From: Helichrysum umbraculigerum
Taxonomy: Eukaryota > Streptophyta > Magnoliopsida > Asterales > Asteraceae
DNA: 64,000 nt
Direction: 5' to 3'
NCBI GenBank assembly: GCA_949592205.1
Contig: CATIUR010000006.1
Location: 66,088,001-66,152,000, forward strand
Shown: positions 31,626 to 41,943 of the stretch, one piece after another
How positions within the stretch are numbered: the first letter of the stretch is position 1
Layout of the letters: every line of letters starts with the position of its first letter
Notes under the pieces: generated by a model
Databases searched by the model: none
The model's input: the letters and a program-made list of their open reading frames with translations, nothing else
What the model was told of the DNA's origin: nothing
Translations under genes and position numbers: made by a program

Positions 31626-32076
31626 TGAAAGTGCCCCTGATATCGGATCTAAGTGATGATCGAAAGTAATTGATTGGCGGAAACAAACAATTACACAAAC
31701 GCGTAATAAACTTAAACCGAAAACAATGAATCAATCAAAGTAAAACTAGTTTATTAGCTTCTTGAATGTATTGGAACTGTTTACAAGTATGCTTAGTCGA
31801 CAAATGGTGCTAAGGTTTCGTCGACCCTAGCCAAAAACCCGTAGGTTTGTTTAAATACTAAAACGAATTCGGCAGACATGCGTCACTTGGGAAGTGTCGC
31901 ATGTCGCCGCCCTCATGCGTCACTTACCTAAGTGTCGCTATGCGTCACTAAGATAAGTGTCGCCTAATACTAAACTTAAGTGTCGCATATACAGAAAATG
32001 ACTTTTCTATTAAAACTAACTAACGACACTTACAACCCGATAGACCAACTGACAGACACAAAATCATGTATCAACA
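31626..32076 (-). repeat. Copia B 5' LTR (451 bp)
   Basis: Pairs with 19416-19866 with three differences by eye. Hairpins of the GCGTCACTT word (about 31877-31970) precede TATTTAAA in element sense. Followed by target duplication GTTTA (32077-32081). Confidence 0.93.
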
Positions 32077-32081
32077 GTTTA

Positions 32082-33514
32082 TGAAGAAAGGAAGGAAAAC
32101 AGTCAAATAACGAGCTAAATGATACATATTTGAAGAATAATGAGAAGCCGAAGTCGAAGAAAAGAAGAAATGAAGAAAAGTCAAAAATCGGCTGGAAAAA
32201 GCATCCATACGCCGTATGGAATCCATACGCCGTATGGATTGCAGCAGTGGAGTCCCAGGTTTCGCGGACATGGGCTGGGCTTGAAATCAATCCATACGCC
32301 GTATGGAAATCCATACGCCGTATGGATCAAAAACCACAGAAGTATAAATTCGCGAAAAAACCCTATTTCGACAGATTTCGATGGTTTTTCGTTTTCAGTA
32401 GTTAAAACTCGTCTGTAGGGTTTATATTTCGTAAAGTAGGAGTATTTTAGAGGTACGGAAGCTAAAGATCGAGGATAATTTGCTCTAATCTTTCGTAGTT
32501 TATCGTTAATCGATTCGGTATATTTTCGTTTCTTTATTTCATTGAAGAACTTGATTTATTGAATCTGATATATATTGTTTTGATAATGAATTGAGTATTT
32601 AAAGTGATTGTGTAGTTGATTTAATTTAGATTATGATTATTGAACGATTATAATTGCGTATTGAATAAGTTATTTGATTGAAAACGGTTATATTGCTCGT
32701 GGACACTTGTTTATTGGTAACTAGTTATTATTGTTGCTTCACGTGATTAATAATTTTAATGAGATTGAGTTCCTTTAAGATTATTGATTATTGCTAGTAC
32801 TACCTTAGGGTTTTGGACTATCACTAAATACGTTGAGTCTGATAGGTCGAGTATACAATAATAATCTACTTTAAAATGAACAAGACAATAAGTTAATTAT
32901 TGGGTATTGTTGAGTCATACCAATAGAGTTAATTATAATGAGTTGTGAATGTTTAATGCATAATTTAGGGAAAGACACACAATTGACTGATCATCTTGTG
33001 ACATTGGAACCAGTGTTTCATGTTGGACCCTAGATTATAGGAATTAGTTGGACCCGAAACGTTGGCTAGTTCATATTCGACTTAGTATTCATTGAAGAAT
33101 TTGGTATTAAGTTGATCTAAAAGAATCACAATTAGATAATCAATACGTAATAAATCGGAAAATATGAATCTAAGTGACATTAATTATACAATTACTTATT
33201 CCTTCCAATTAGGATTTATCGTTATTATTTATTTATTATTTTAATTTAAAGTTTTATTTACGTTTGTTTATTTTAATTAAATGTTTTCTAAACAAATGTT
33301 AGTACGGAACTAAAACGCCCCCCATATTTACTGCTTTCTAGTTAATTGTTAATTTCTATTTTAAGTATTCCACCTTTTCCCTGTGTTCGAACTTGACTTA
33401 CCAAATCTATATTTACAATTGATCGGGTATTCTTGCCTGGTTGCTTGAAAGTATTTATTAGGTATTTCTATTTATAAATTGTAAAACAAGACGCGCTTTC
33501 ATAAGGCGACATCA
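32082..33514 (+). repeat. Athila-like D 3' LTR, second part
   Basis: Continues the D LTR after the Copia B insertion and ends GGCGACATCA. Palindromes CCATACGCCGTATGG at 32205-32219, 32223-32237, 32292-32306 and 32311-32325: one unit more than the 5' LTR. Followed by target duplication GCTTC. Confidence 0.93.
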
Positions 33515-33519
33515 GCTTC

Positions 33520-33831
33520 AAAGGAAGCTATCTGGATTAAGAATTTCATTAGAGATCTTGGAGTTGTACCAACGGTTCAAGACCCCATTGAAATATTCTG
33601 TGATAACGAAAGTGCAGTCGCCTTGAGTAGAGAACCCAAGGATCACGGAAAGTCAAAGCACATTGAAAGAAAATACCATTTTGTTCGAAGAAAAGTAAGA
33701 AAAGGACACGTGATTGTGAAGAGCATAAGATCAGAGGACAATCCAGCTGATCCGTTCACAAAGCCACTTGGAAAGTCCAAACATGATGAACATGCTAGGA
33801 GCATAGGGTTAAGAGATAATGTAAAGTTTTA
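33520..33831 (+). pseudogene. Copia C pol C-terminus (end of RNase H) after the D insertion
   Basis: Continues the RNase H reading frame from 11200 without a gap: A-I-W-I-K-N-F-I, I-F-C-D-N-E-S-A, then K-H-I-E-R-K-Y-H-F-V-R, the standard copia RNase H end. It stops with TAG at 33831. Together with 7550-11200 it completes the broken polyprotein. Confidence 0.9.
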
Positions 33832-33930
33832 GTTGTTAGTTTGATTTTTGAAACATTGTAAACAATGATGGAAATTGTTATAGATTTGGTGATTAAATAA
33901 TGAAGATTTATTTATTGGAAAGAGTACTGC

Positions 33931-35429
33931 TGATGCCGTGTAAAAGCGTCTAGTTTTAATATTTATAAATGGAAATACCTTATTAATACTATCACACAAC
34001 CGGGCAAGAATACCCGATCGGAATAGTATAGCTATGGTAAGTCCAGGTCAAACACAGGAACACAGGAACGATGTTATTCAATTAAATTGGAATTATTAAT
34101 AAAGCAGTAAAATAGGGGTTACGTTTTAGTACCGTGCGAACATTGAAGTAACAACTAAAATAACTAAACTTAATTTAAAACAACAAATGGGAAACAATAG
34201 GAAGAAACAAGTAATTGTGTAGATAACTCCACTCAGATTCATATATCCCGATTCATGCATATTGATTGTCTGATTGTGATTTTTTTTATATCAACTTAGT
34301 TACTAATCAAAGAGTCCAAGTTGATTGTAAATTAGTCTCCGGTTCTGGTTAACTAATATCTACAACCTAGGGTCCCACATTAAACATCGATCCGACGTCG
34401 CAAGAATGTTGCTCTACTGCTTGCTTTTCCCTAGATTGTGCATTAAGTATTCACGACTTGTTATGATTAATCCTTGCTGTATGACTCAACAATACCTACT
34501 AATAATCACTTATTAGCTTGTTCATTTTAGATTGATTAGTTACTATTCTCTTAACCCATCAAACTCAATATATTTAGCAATGACTATAAACCTAGATTTA
34601 TAACCATCAATAATCAATAGCATCAAAGGAACTCAATCTCAATGACACTATTAACCATGTTAAGTAATAACTAACAATCACCAATAAACAAGGATTCACG
34701 GATAACATAACAATCTTCAATCAGACAATTTATTCAACGTGCAATTATAATCGTTCAACAATCATTATCCAAGATTCATTTTACTACACAACTACTAAAG
34801 TATCAATTCATCATCAAATAAGCAAAAATCAGATTTATCAATCTCAAAAACATAGTGTAATCGAAAGAAATAAAGTAATTGCAAACTGAAAGATGAATCA
34901 CGCAAAGCTAAATCGAATATTCTTCAACCTTACCTTCTTGTGCTTCCAAAATGCTCCTCAAAATCGAAAATACATGTCTGGAGTCGTAAGAAATAAACCC
35001 CAGCCGAATTTCTCCACTGATTTAGGGTTAAAACCGTTTTTATAGTTCTCGGAAAACTGATCCATCCAGCGAATGGAAGTTTCATCCGACGGATGGATTG
35101 CAAATGAACCCAGCCCAGCTTCGCGTACACTTGGCCTCCACCGCCTTCATCCATCTGGCGGATGGATAATCCATCTGGCGGATGGATTGAATTTCAGACT
35201 ATTTTTCATCTTTTATTCATTTAATCTTCCGGCTTCGCTCGAATCTTCCAAAATGCATCGTTCTACTTGTTTCTTGACTGTTTTCTGTCCCTCTTTCCAA
35301 AAAACTTCATTTCCACTTCTAATTGCAAATATAAACGAAATAAGTACCTAAACTTAATTAATTGCAATAAAAACATACAAGAAAAGGGGTAAAATACTAC
35401 TTAAATATAGTACTTATACGTGTTTATCA
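33931..35429 (-). mobile_element. Solo LTR of an Athila-like family related to D (1499 bp)
   Basis: On the minus strand it starts TGATAAACACGT and ends CACGGCATCA; early sequence (GTACTATATTTAAGTAG) matches the D LTR with changes. Flanked by ACTGC (33926-33930) and TCTGC (35430-35434), a 5-bp duplication with one change. Palindromes CCATCTGGCGGATGG (35151-35165, 35171-35185), CATCCGACGGATG (35083-35095) and CCATCCAGCGAATGG (35062-35076) sit before TATAAAAA (complement of 35037-35044). Spacer word TCCACCGCCTT at 35137-35147. Confidence 0.88.
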
Positions 35430-35434
35430 TCTGC

Positions 35435-36221
35435 CATTTACTATTGTTTGTCATTGTGTTTCATTTTTACATGTTTAAAAACCACTTCCCGAGTAAAACA
35501 AATTTTACTCAAAAACTCCTCAGTCGTTCATACTCCTAGAAGTAAGTAATGAATTAAGACTGTCATTGAGTGTTAGTAGATTGTCTATGAAGATTGGACA
35601 TGGCATGGAGAATGCGGCAACATTCATGGGTACTTAATGGGGATTTAAGTATAGGAGAGACCCGTACTTAAAGAGATCACTTCATGGATTAAATCACGAG
35701 TGATTTTAAGATGGTAATATCCTCTATTCTTGAAATGGAAATGCATTGAGTTTCTAATTTTTTCAAGTCTGTTACACTTTAGTCTATTCAAACGTTGTGC
35801 GTAACTTCCAGTCATAAAGGGTATGCTAGGTATGACATGATGAGTTGACTAGTGCTATGTAGTTGAAATTTATTTGTTCCTTTTCACCTAAATGGGAAAA
35901 GCGATATCTTGGGCCCTCTAATGATTAAAGATTGACTCTAAAGTGCTAGGCATGGCCGAGACTAAGTTGATAGTTCAATAGTCTCATATAGTCAAAGTAA
36001 TCGGAAATCAGAAAACAAAATTATGAATCTTGAGATTGATTAAAATCCATGTCTAGATTCATACGATATCAGTAGAACAAAGGAATAGTTGATCACATAT
36101 CTAAAGGGCAAACTCTAAGATAAGATTCAGAGTTCGGCAGTTGCGTTGGATGGCACTATCTGCATAGTTAATGGATAGACTTGAGACCAATAATAGTTGA
36201 TGACTTGTCCAAGTGGGAGAC
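35435..36221 (+). other. Copia C 3' non-coding region and polypurine tract
   Basis: About 790 bp between the solo LTR and the 3' LTR. No ORF. It is homologous to E 36956-37740 on the opposite strand. It ends with the purine-rich TCCAAGTGGGAGAC (36208-36221) that primes plus-strand synthesis. Confidence 0.8.
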
Positions 36222-36950
36222 TGTTGGAATAGTGTCCAAAATCATAACTAATTGGTAAGAATATCATCAAAAGTAGAGTCCTTTTTGGGTCGCCCTCAAT
36301 GAACAGTAAGAGAAATAAATGAGAGATAATTAATTATTGGAATAATTAATGGAACATTCTGGAAAGTTGATCCAACCGCCGGTTGGAAGGTCCAGCCGGC
36401 GGTTGGAGTGTAAAGGGTTAAGGCGGTGGAACGACTAGCAGAATATTCTGGAAACACGATTCAACCACCGGTTGGAAGGACCAACCGCCAGTTGGAATGC
36501 CTGGAGGTTTGTCCCACATCAGCTGGGGGACCAAACCCTGGGCTCCCATCTCCCCTATAAATATAGGGCATGCCTATGCTTTCAGATTATCCCAGAATTG
36601 AATTGAGTTCAATTCTTTCTCTCTCTTTCTCATTCCTTATCCTTGTAAGAGTTTATTTGATTTATATCGGTACCAAAGGATTTGGAATTTCTCTTTGTTC
36701 GTGGGTGTGAAACATTAGAGGTACTCTGGTTTGGGTACTCGCCTCCAAGGCAAGAAGGTTCTGCAAGGTGGTCTACGCGTGAGAAATTAGTTTTCTCAAA
36801 GGTTAGAAATTTCTTATTTATCTTATTTATTTTATTGCTTTTATTTATTCAAGTTAAGATCCTTAGAGTTTAGTTTCCTAATTGCCTTAGATTAATTTTG
36901 TTATATTCCACTGTGCGTATTAATCTAGTTAGGGAATAGAAAACCCAACA
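36222..36950 (+). repeat. Copia C 3' LTR (729 bp)
   Basis: Begins TGTTGGAATAGTGTCC and ends AAAACCCAACA. It has the same four palindrome positions as the 5' LTR, with paired substitutions in some stems, AAGGCGGTGGA at 36420-36430 and a canonical TATAAATA at 36556-36563. Target duplication AAATC follows (36951-36955). Confidence 0.93.
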
Positions 36951-36955
36951 AAATC

Positions 36956-37835
36956 ATCAACTAATATTGGTCTAAGTCTCTATCTTATTAACTAAGTAAA
37001 GAGTGTCATCTAACGCTACTGCCGAACTCTGAATCATATCTTAGGGTCAGCCCTTTAGATAAGTGATCAACTATCCCTTTGTTCTACTGATATTGTATGA
37101 ACCGAGACATGGATTTTAATCAATCTCAAGATTCATATATGTTTTCTGATCTCCGATTATATTGACTTATATGAGACTACTGATTTTGCGCATATCAACT
37201 TAGTCCCGGCTAGGCCTAGCTCTTTTGAGTCAAACTTTAATCATCAGAGGGCCCATGATATCGCTTTTTCATTTAGGCAAAAGGAACAAATAAATTTCGC
37301 ATACATAGCACTAGTCAACTCATCATGTTGTACCTAGTGTATCCTTTATAACTGGCATTTTACGCACAACGTTTGAATAAACTAAAGTATAACAGACTCG
37401 AAAAACTAGAAACTCAATGTATCTCCATTTTAAGAATGGAGGATATTATCATCTTAAAATCACTCGTGATTTAATCCATGAAGTGATCTCTTTAAGTACG
37501 GGTTTCTCCTATACTTAAATTCCCATTAAGTACCCATGAGTATTGCAGCATTCTCCATGCCATGTCTAATCTCCATAGACAATCTACTAACACTCCATGA
37601 CAGCCTTAATTTACCACATACTTCCTATAGTGAGATCGACTGAGGAGGTTTGAGTAAAATCAATTACTCAGGAAGTGATTTCTAAACATGCAAAAGTGAA
37701 ACACAACGACAAACAATAGTAAATGGTAGAACTCCTTCCAATAAATAAATCTCCATTATTTAATCACCAAGTTTATAACAATTTCTATCATTGTTTATAA
37801 CGTTTCAAAATTCAAACTAACAACTAAAACTTTAC
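36956..37835 (-). other. Copia E 3' non-coding region
   Basis: Minus-strand sequence between the end of E pol and its polypurine tract, homologous to Copia C 33822-36221 without the solo LTR. No ORF. It is joined at 37835/37836 to a truncated LTR of the G array; about 200 bp of E pol end are missing at this junction compared with C. Confidence 0.8.
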
Positions 37836-39743
37836 TAAATAAAAATCAAGAACAAATCATTGTGACTAAATCTTGCTAAAGAAATCTGAGTTTCATCATC
37901 ATCCATATCATCTTCTTCATTGGATTGTAAGTAATTCTAGTGTTCTTGAGTTTATTTCATAGAAATTGGGCATATGAAGTATATAGGTGATTGGTATGAA
38001 TTGAAGCTAGAAAATCATGTCTAGTTAATTACTTGTTGATTATTCATTGATAGTTGACTGATTACATGATGATTTAGGGTTAGAATTAGTTTGTGTTCTT
38101 CATGTTAGTTCATAAGTTAGGTTTTGGTGATTTTGTAATTAGATGATGAAACATGAGTTAGATGATGTTTATTGTTGTTATATTATGTTAGTGGTTGATG
38201 TTGTGGTCATTTTTATGGTAAAAATTCGTGTTTGCAACTGATTTTGGTAAAATGGAGTTTTGGTCTCGGAGTTGTGTTCTTGCTAAAAGTCCAGATCATT
38301 TTTGAACTATCAAACGCGATCCCGGCCATGTCTCCGGATCGCGTTCATTAGTTATAATTTGGTATAGTCGATTTTTGGTCATACGAACGCGATCCAGCCC
38401 TTTGTTCCGGATCGCGTTGCCATGTGTATTTCGGTGACAGAACTTTTTCTAAAGGTGAACGCGATCCAGCCACCCTGATCCGGATCGCGTTCGCATGAAT
38501 AATTTTGACGGGTTTTGTAAATTTTGAAAATGCGTAAGTCTTTTCAGGGTCACGGTTATGTAACAATTTCATTAACTCGGTTTGGGATGAGATTCACATG
38601 TTCACTCGGAAATGGCCCAATGGTCAAAACTATATTCTAATAGCCTAGGTGGTTTTTGGCCATTCAGGGTCATTTAAGGGTCGAAATTGACATTTTTCAG
38701 TTTTTAAACATTAGTTCGGGATTTTTAATTTCAATTCTGATTGAACTTTTGTTTACTTAGACTTTAGAGATTACTTGATTTGATAAATATGTTATGATGA
38801 TGATTATGAGACGAGTTATTGACTTGTTATCTTGTGTTCTCAGATAAGCGGGCGGCCACTCAGTAAGATTAGACCACTGAGTTGGTAATCAGACGATAAT
38901 ATTCGGTGAGTGGAATTGTATTCCTCGGTTCAATTCCGTTGTAATGAGTTTGGTTGCAACGGATGAACTTTCGGTTATTGGTTTGACTTGTTATCGGTTA
39001 TTGGTTAATACATTGACATGATTGTTGATATTGTGATTTGGTTTACTTGGTTATTATTGGTATTAATTGTTGGCATGATGATTATGCGGTTTGAATAGGT
39101 TAGCTACATATTGTCATGACTATTATGAAATATGTGATGCTTGGGCCGTTTGGCATATGTGATTTCAGAGGTCAACGCTGGTTGGGTTTGTGGCTATTGT
39201 TGGGCTGCCTGGGTTTCCCGATACATGTAGTTGAGGGATGAATCCTTGTCAGTGAAGATAGCTTCAAACTATCGGTAAGCCACTGTTGGGGCCGGCAATG
39301 GTTGTAGGCTTTCGCTGGTTGGCTAACCAGGGGCCGCCGGTCCTCTTTGACGATACGTGTTTATGATTGCGAAGCTTTAGGCGGTAATCATAATTTGTGT
39401 GATTGTTGTTTACGATGCTTTAGGCTGTAAGCATTATTTGTTGGTTTGGTTTGTGCGTTGTAGGCTTGTTATTTCTGAATTGAACCGTCGGTTACGGTTC
39501 CATTCACTTAGCATTGGCTAATCCCTCGTTGTTAATCTTTTTGCAGGCTTTTAATAGGTGTGGACCGGGTTGTAGATGGTTAATGGGATGGTTGACTGTC
39601 ATAGCGCTTACTCTGACAATTTTGGGGAATCTAACTTTTGGTTTTGAATAGTTTTCTTAACGCCCGGTTGTTTAGTAAATGTTTGTAACTAAACTTATAT
39701 ATGTGTGTAAAGGTTTTGAAAACTTGGTACCTTTGGGACTTAT
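37836..39743 (+). repeat. G LTR copy 1, truncated, first part
   Basis: Matches 50941-52853 of LTR copy 2; the first 316 bp are missing. Three hairpins with arms AACGCGATCC / GGATCGCGTT lie at 38313-38345, 38386-38418 and 38458-38491. It ends in CTTAT (39739-39743), the left target duplication of H, and resumes at 49016. Confidence 0.9.
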
Positions 39744-41901
39744 TGAAACGCCCGAAATTTTTTTTTTTTTTTTTTTTTTGACTTGAACATTAAAATAATA
39801 CAAGCGGAATATTTATGATTTCAATTCGATTACATTTGGTCCCATATAAATTCAATCACAATTTATTAGAAAAAGAGGTTCCTAAAGTCATAAAATAGAA
39901 AGAGGTCTCTAAAGTTCAAAAATGTGAAATAAAAGAGGTCTCTAAAGTTCACTAACACTTATGCATTTTTAAAATTTACACACATTCCACACACTAACGC
40001 GATCCAGAAAACCAGTCTTAGGATCGCGTTTCTATGTTCAAAAATGTTCTGTGACGAAAACACACTGACGAACGCGATCCCGGAACCTTAGCCGGATCGC
40101 GTTCACTAGTTTAAAATTTTCTGTGATCGTTTTTCAAAGAGCAACGCGATCCCGGACACCTAGCTGGATCGCGTTCATTAGTTCAATTCCTGATCCGACC
40201 ATAATTCAAGTTTTAACGAAATTCAAATGCATATAACTTATAAACCGTGAAGAGTTAAGTTCTAAAATTCTACAGATACACTCAAATGACCAAAACAAAG
40301 GTTTCCCTTTTTGTACTTTTTCATTTTTCACAAAGACATAACATTTGAGTGTGTAACTCGTTTTCGCCCATTTTGGCACTTTTAGTTAACACTTCAAAAT
40401 GCAATTTATACAATAGTAGCTCTTGCACTTCTCACTACTATTCTAAAATGCTAAATTACACTTAAAGCAATTGACCAAACTTTCATAACCTTGATCAACT
40501 TATTATAAACATATGGGTTAAAAGTGACCCATTTTGACACCTACGACCCATTAACCATTAAGTAACATGCTAAGACTTCTATTTCACTTTCAATACATAT
40601 TTTACACCAGTTGTTGACTTTTAATGTCAACTAAATCCAAAACCACATATTACATATTTCTAATGTATTTCAAAACATCTTGGGCGTATTTCACAAGTTC
40701 ATCAAAACGATACCAAAAGAGAAGGCTTGCACTTACAACTTGCAAACCAATCCACGCTACTCATTCTTGATTTCCTTATCTTTTCTTTGCGAAGTATTAC
40801 CTACAATACATTTAAATGATACGGAGTAAGCATAAAATGCTTAGTGAATACATAGGAAATCAATTAAGCAATTCAATCACATATAAGCCTTTAGACTATC
40901 AAATAATAACATAAATAGTAATAGATACCAATTGGATCCGCGGCCCATAAGATACAATTGTGCAAAGCACATATTTCGTATTGGTTATTATTTCGTTTCA
41001 TAAATACAACAATAATAACAATAACTTGGTTATGTGAAATCTCTTGCTCGTAAACAATCCGAAATCACATAACCTTCACCTAATTGATCCACAATGTACT
41101 CACCTTATTATTTGATTGAAGATTTCAAGCCAAAATGATACAAGTCTATCCAAGCTTTTATACCTAACACATCATATGTAATGATACAATTAGAGTCTAT
41201 AACTCATAATATTAGCTAGTGAACCACCATTCCTCTCCCCCACTTTGATTAGTTTTAATAATCACTAATCAAAGTTCTTAATTACTTGATTCTTATTAAC
41301 ATAACCTATTCATACTTCCATCATCACAATTAACTACTTATTATACTAATAAACTCAATTCAAGAGGGTTTTAACAAAACCCCATGATTTAATCAAGAAC
41401 TAAATGATGAATTCTTTATTTTCATGAATTGAAATGATTTCTAGTAGTGATAACCATACTAGAAATCACTAATTCAATCAATCTCATAGTCTAATTCAAA
41501 CCAATTGATTAAAATCTCCAAAACCCCTTAGCCACTTAAACCCTAAATTATGAATTAATAGAAAAGATACTTACAAAGGAGTTAGGGATGATGATAGAGA
41601 TAATTACTTAGAGATTCTTGAGCATGGATACAAGTTTAATTGAAGATTTGAAGAAAATGATTATGATGATCGAGCTTGGCGGTTTTGGTTCCTCACGTAT
41701 GAAGGTCTGGAAAGATTTAGAAAACATATGAGATACACACGTATATTACATATTTATCCTATACTTTTATTTAATTTACAGTACAGAACTGAAGAATTCG
41801 ATTGCGTTTTACATCATATCTTTTTATTTCGTTAATATTACTTCATAAGATGTATATTTCTGGATACACTAAAATAATACCTCGAATTCTGGGGTGTTAC
41901 A
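39744..41901 (-). repeat. H 3' LTR (2158 bp)
   Basis: Plus-strand ends TGAAACGCCC and GGGGTGTTACA. Hairpins with arms AACGCGATCC / GGATCGCGTT at 39996-40030, 40070-40104 and 40143-40175. A poly-T run near 39760-39780 differs from the other LTR. Non-coding. Confidence 0.95.
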
Positions 41902-41915
41902 AGTCTCCCCCACTT
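41902..41915 (-). other. H polypurine tract
   Basis: The complement reads AGTGGGGGAGACT directly before the 3' LTR. Confidence 0.88.
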
Positions 41916-41943
41916 ATTCTGTTCGTGTCCTCACGAACCACTC

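Larger units (their letters stand above)
19416..32076 (-). mobile_element. Copia B: young SIRE/Maximus-like element with a third ORF (12.7 kb)
   Basis: 451-bp LTRs (19416-19866 and 31626-32076) are flanked by GTTTA (19411-19415 and 32077-32081) and differ at only three positions by eye. Minus-strand order: 5' LTR, tRNA-Met site, palindrome-rich leader, gag, pol in the -1 frame, poly(A)-like tract, module shared with D, second palindrome array, ORF3, polypurine tract, 3' LTR. Three ORFs plus large size fit SIRE/Maximus elements, which often carry a gene after pol. Gag, pol and ORF3 each have one in-frame stop, so this copy probably needed help or decayed quickly. Confidence 0.93.
11201..33514 (+). 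mobile_element. Athila-like D: non-autonomous Ty3-type element without pol
   Basis: LTR starts TGATAAACGCTC at 11201 and again at 19285; both LTRs end GGCGACATCA (12746 and 33514). The duplication GCTTC flanks it (11196-11200 and 33515-33519). The primer binding site matches tRNA-Asp with one mismatch, as in Athila elements. The interior (12747-19284) holds two ORFs and a long non-coding 3' region but no protease, reverse transcriptase, RNase H or integrase motif. Secondary insertions are an A-family solo LTR, a MITE and Copia B. Its own length is about 8.9 kb. LTRs differ by roughly 13 substitutions in 1.5 kb by eye. Confidence 0.88.
5882..36950 (+). mobile_element. Copia C: LTR retrotransposon inserted in E, hosting D and a solo LTR
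   Basis: LTRs of 729 bp each (5882-6610 and 36222-36950) are flanked by AAATC duplications. Order: 5' LTR, tRNA-Met site, leader, gag-pol broken at 11200 by Athila-like D, pol end (33520-33831), 3' non-coding region holding an Athila-like solo LTR, polypurine tract, 3' LTR. It belongs to the same protein family as E but has a different LTR palindrome word. The LTRs differ at roughly 29 positions by eye (about 4%), consistent with the decayed gag-pol. Confidence 0.93.

Noticed and set aside
38348..38572. A 74-codon minus-strand ORF repeated identically in all three G LTRs (also 51453-51677 and 55286-55510)
   Set aside because: It spans the hairpins of near-identical LTR copies, so its conservation is just LTR identity; no start context or domain.
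39755..39780. Poly(T) run as a LINE or SINE tail
   Set aside because: It is inside the H LTR in both copies (also near 46866), so it belongs to the LTR.
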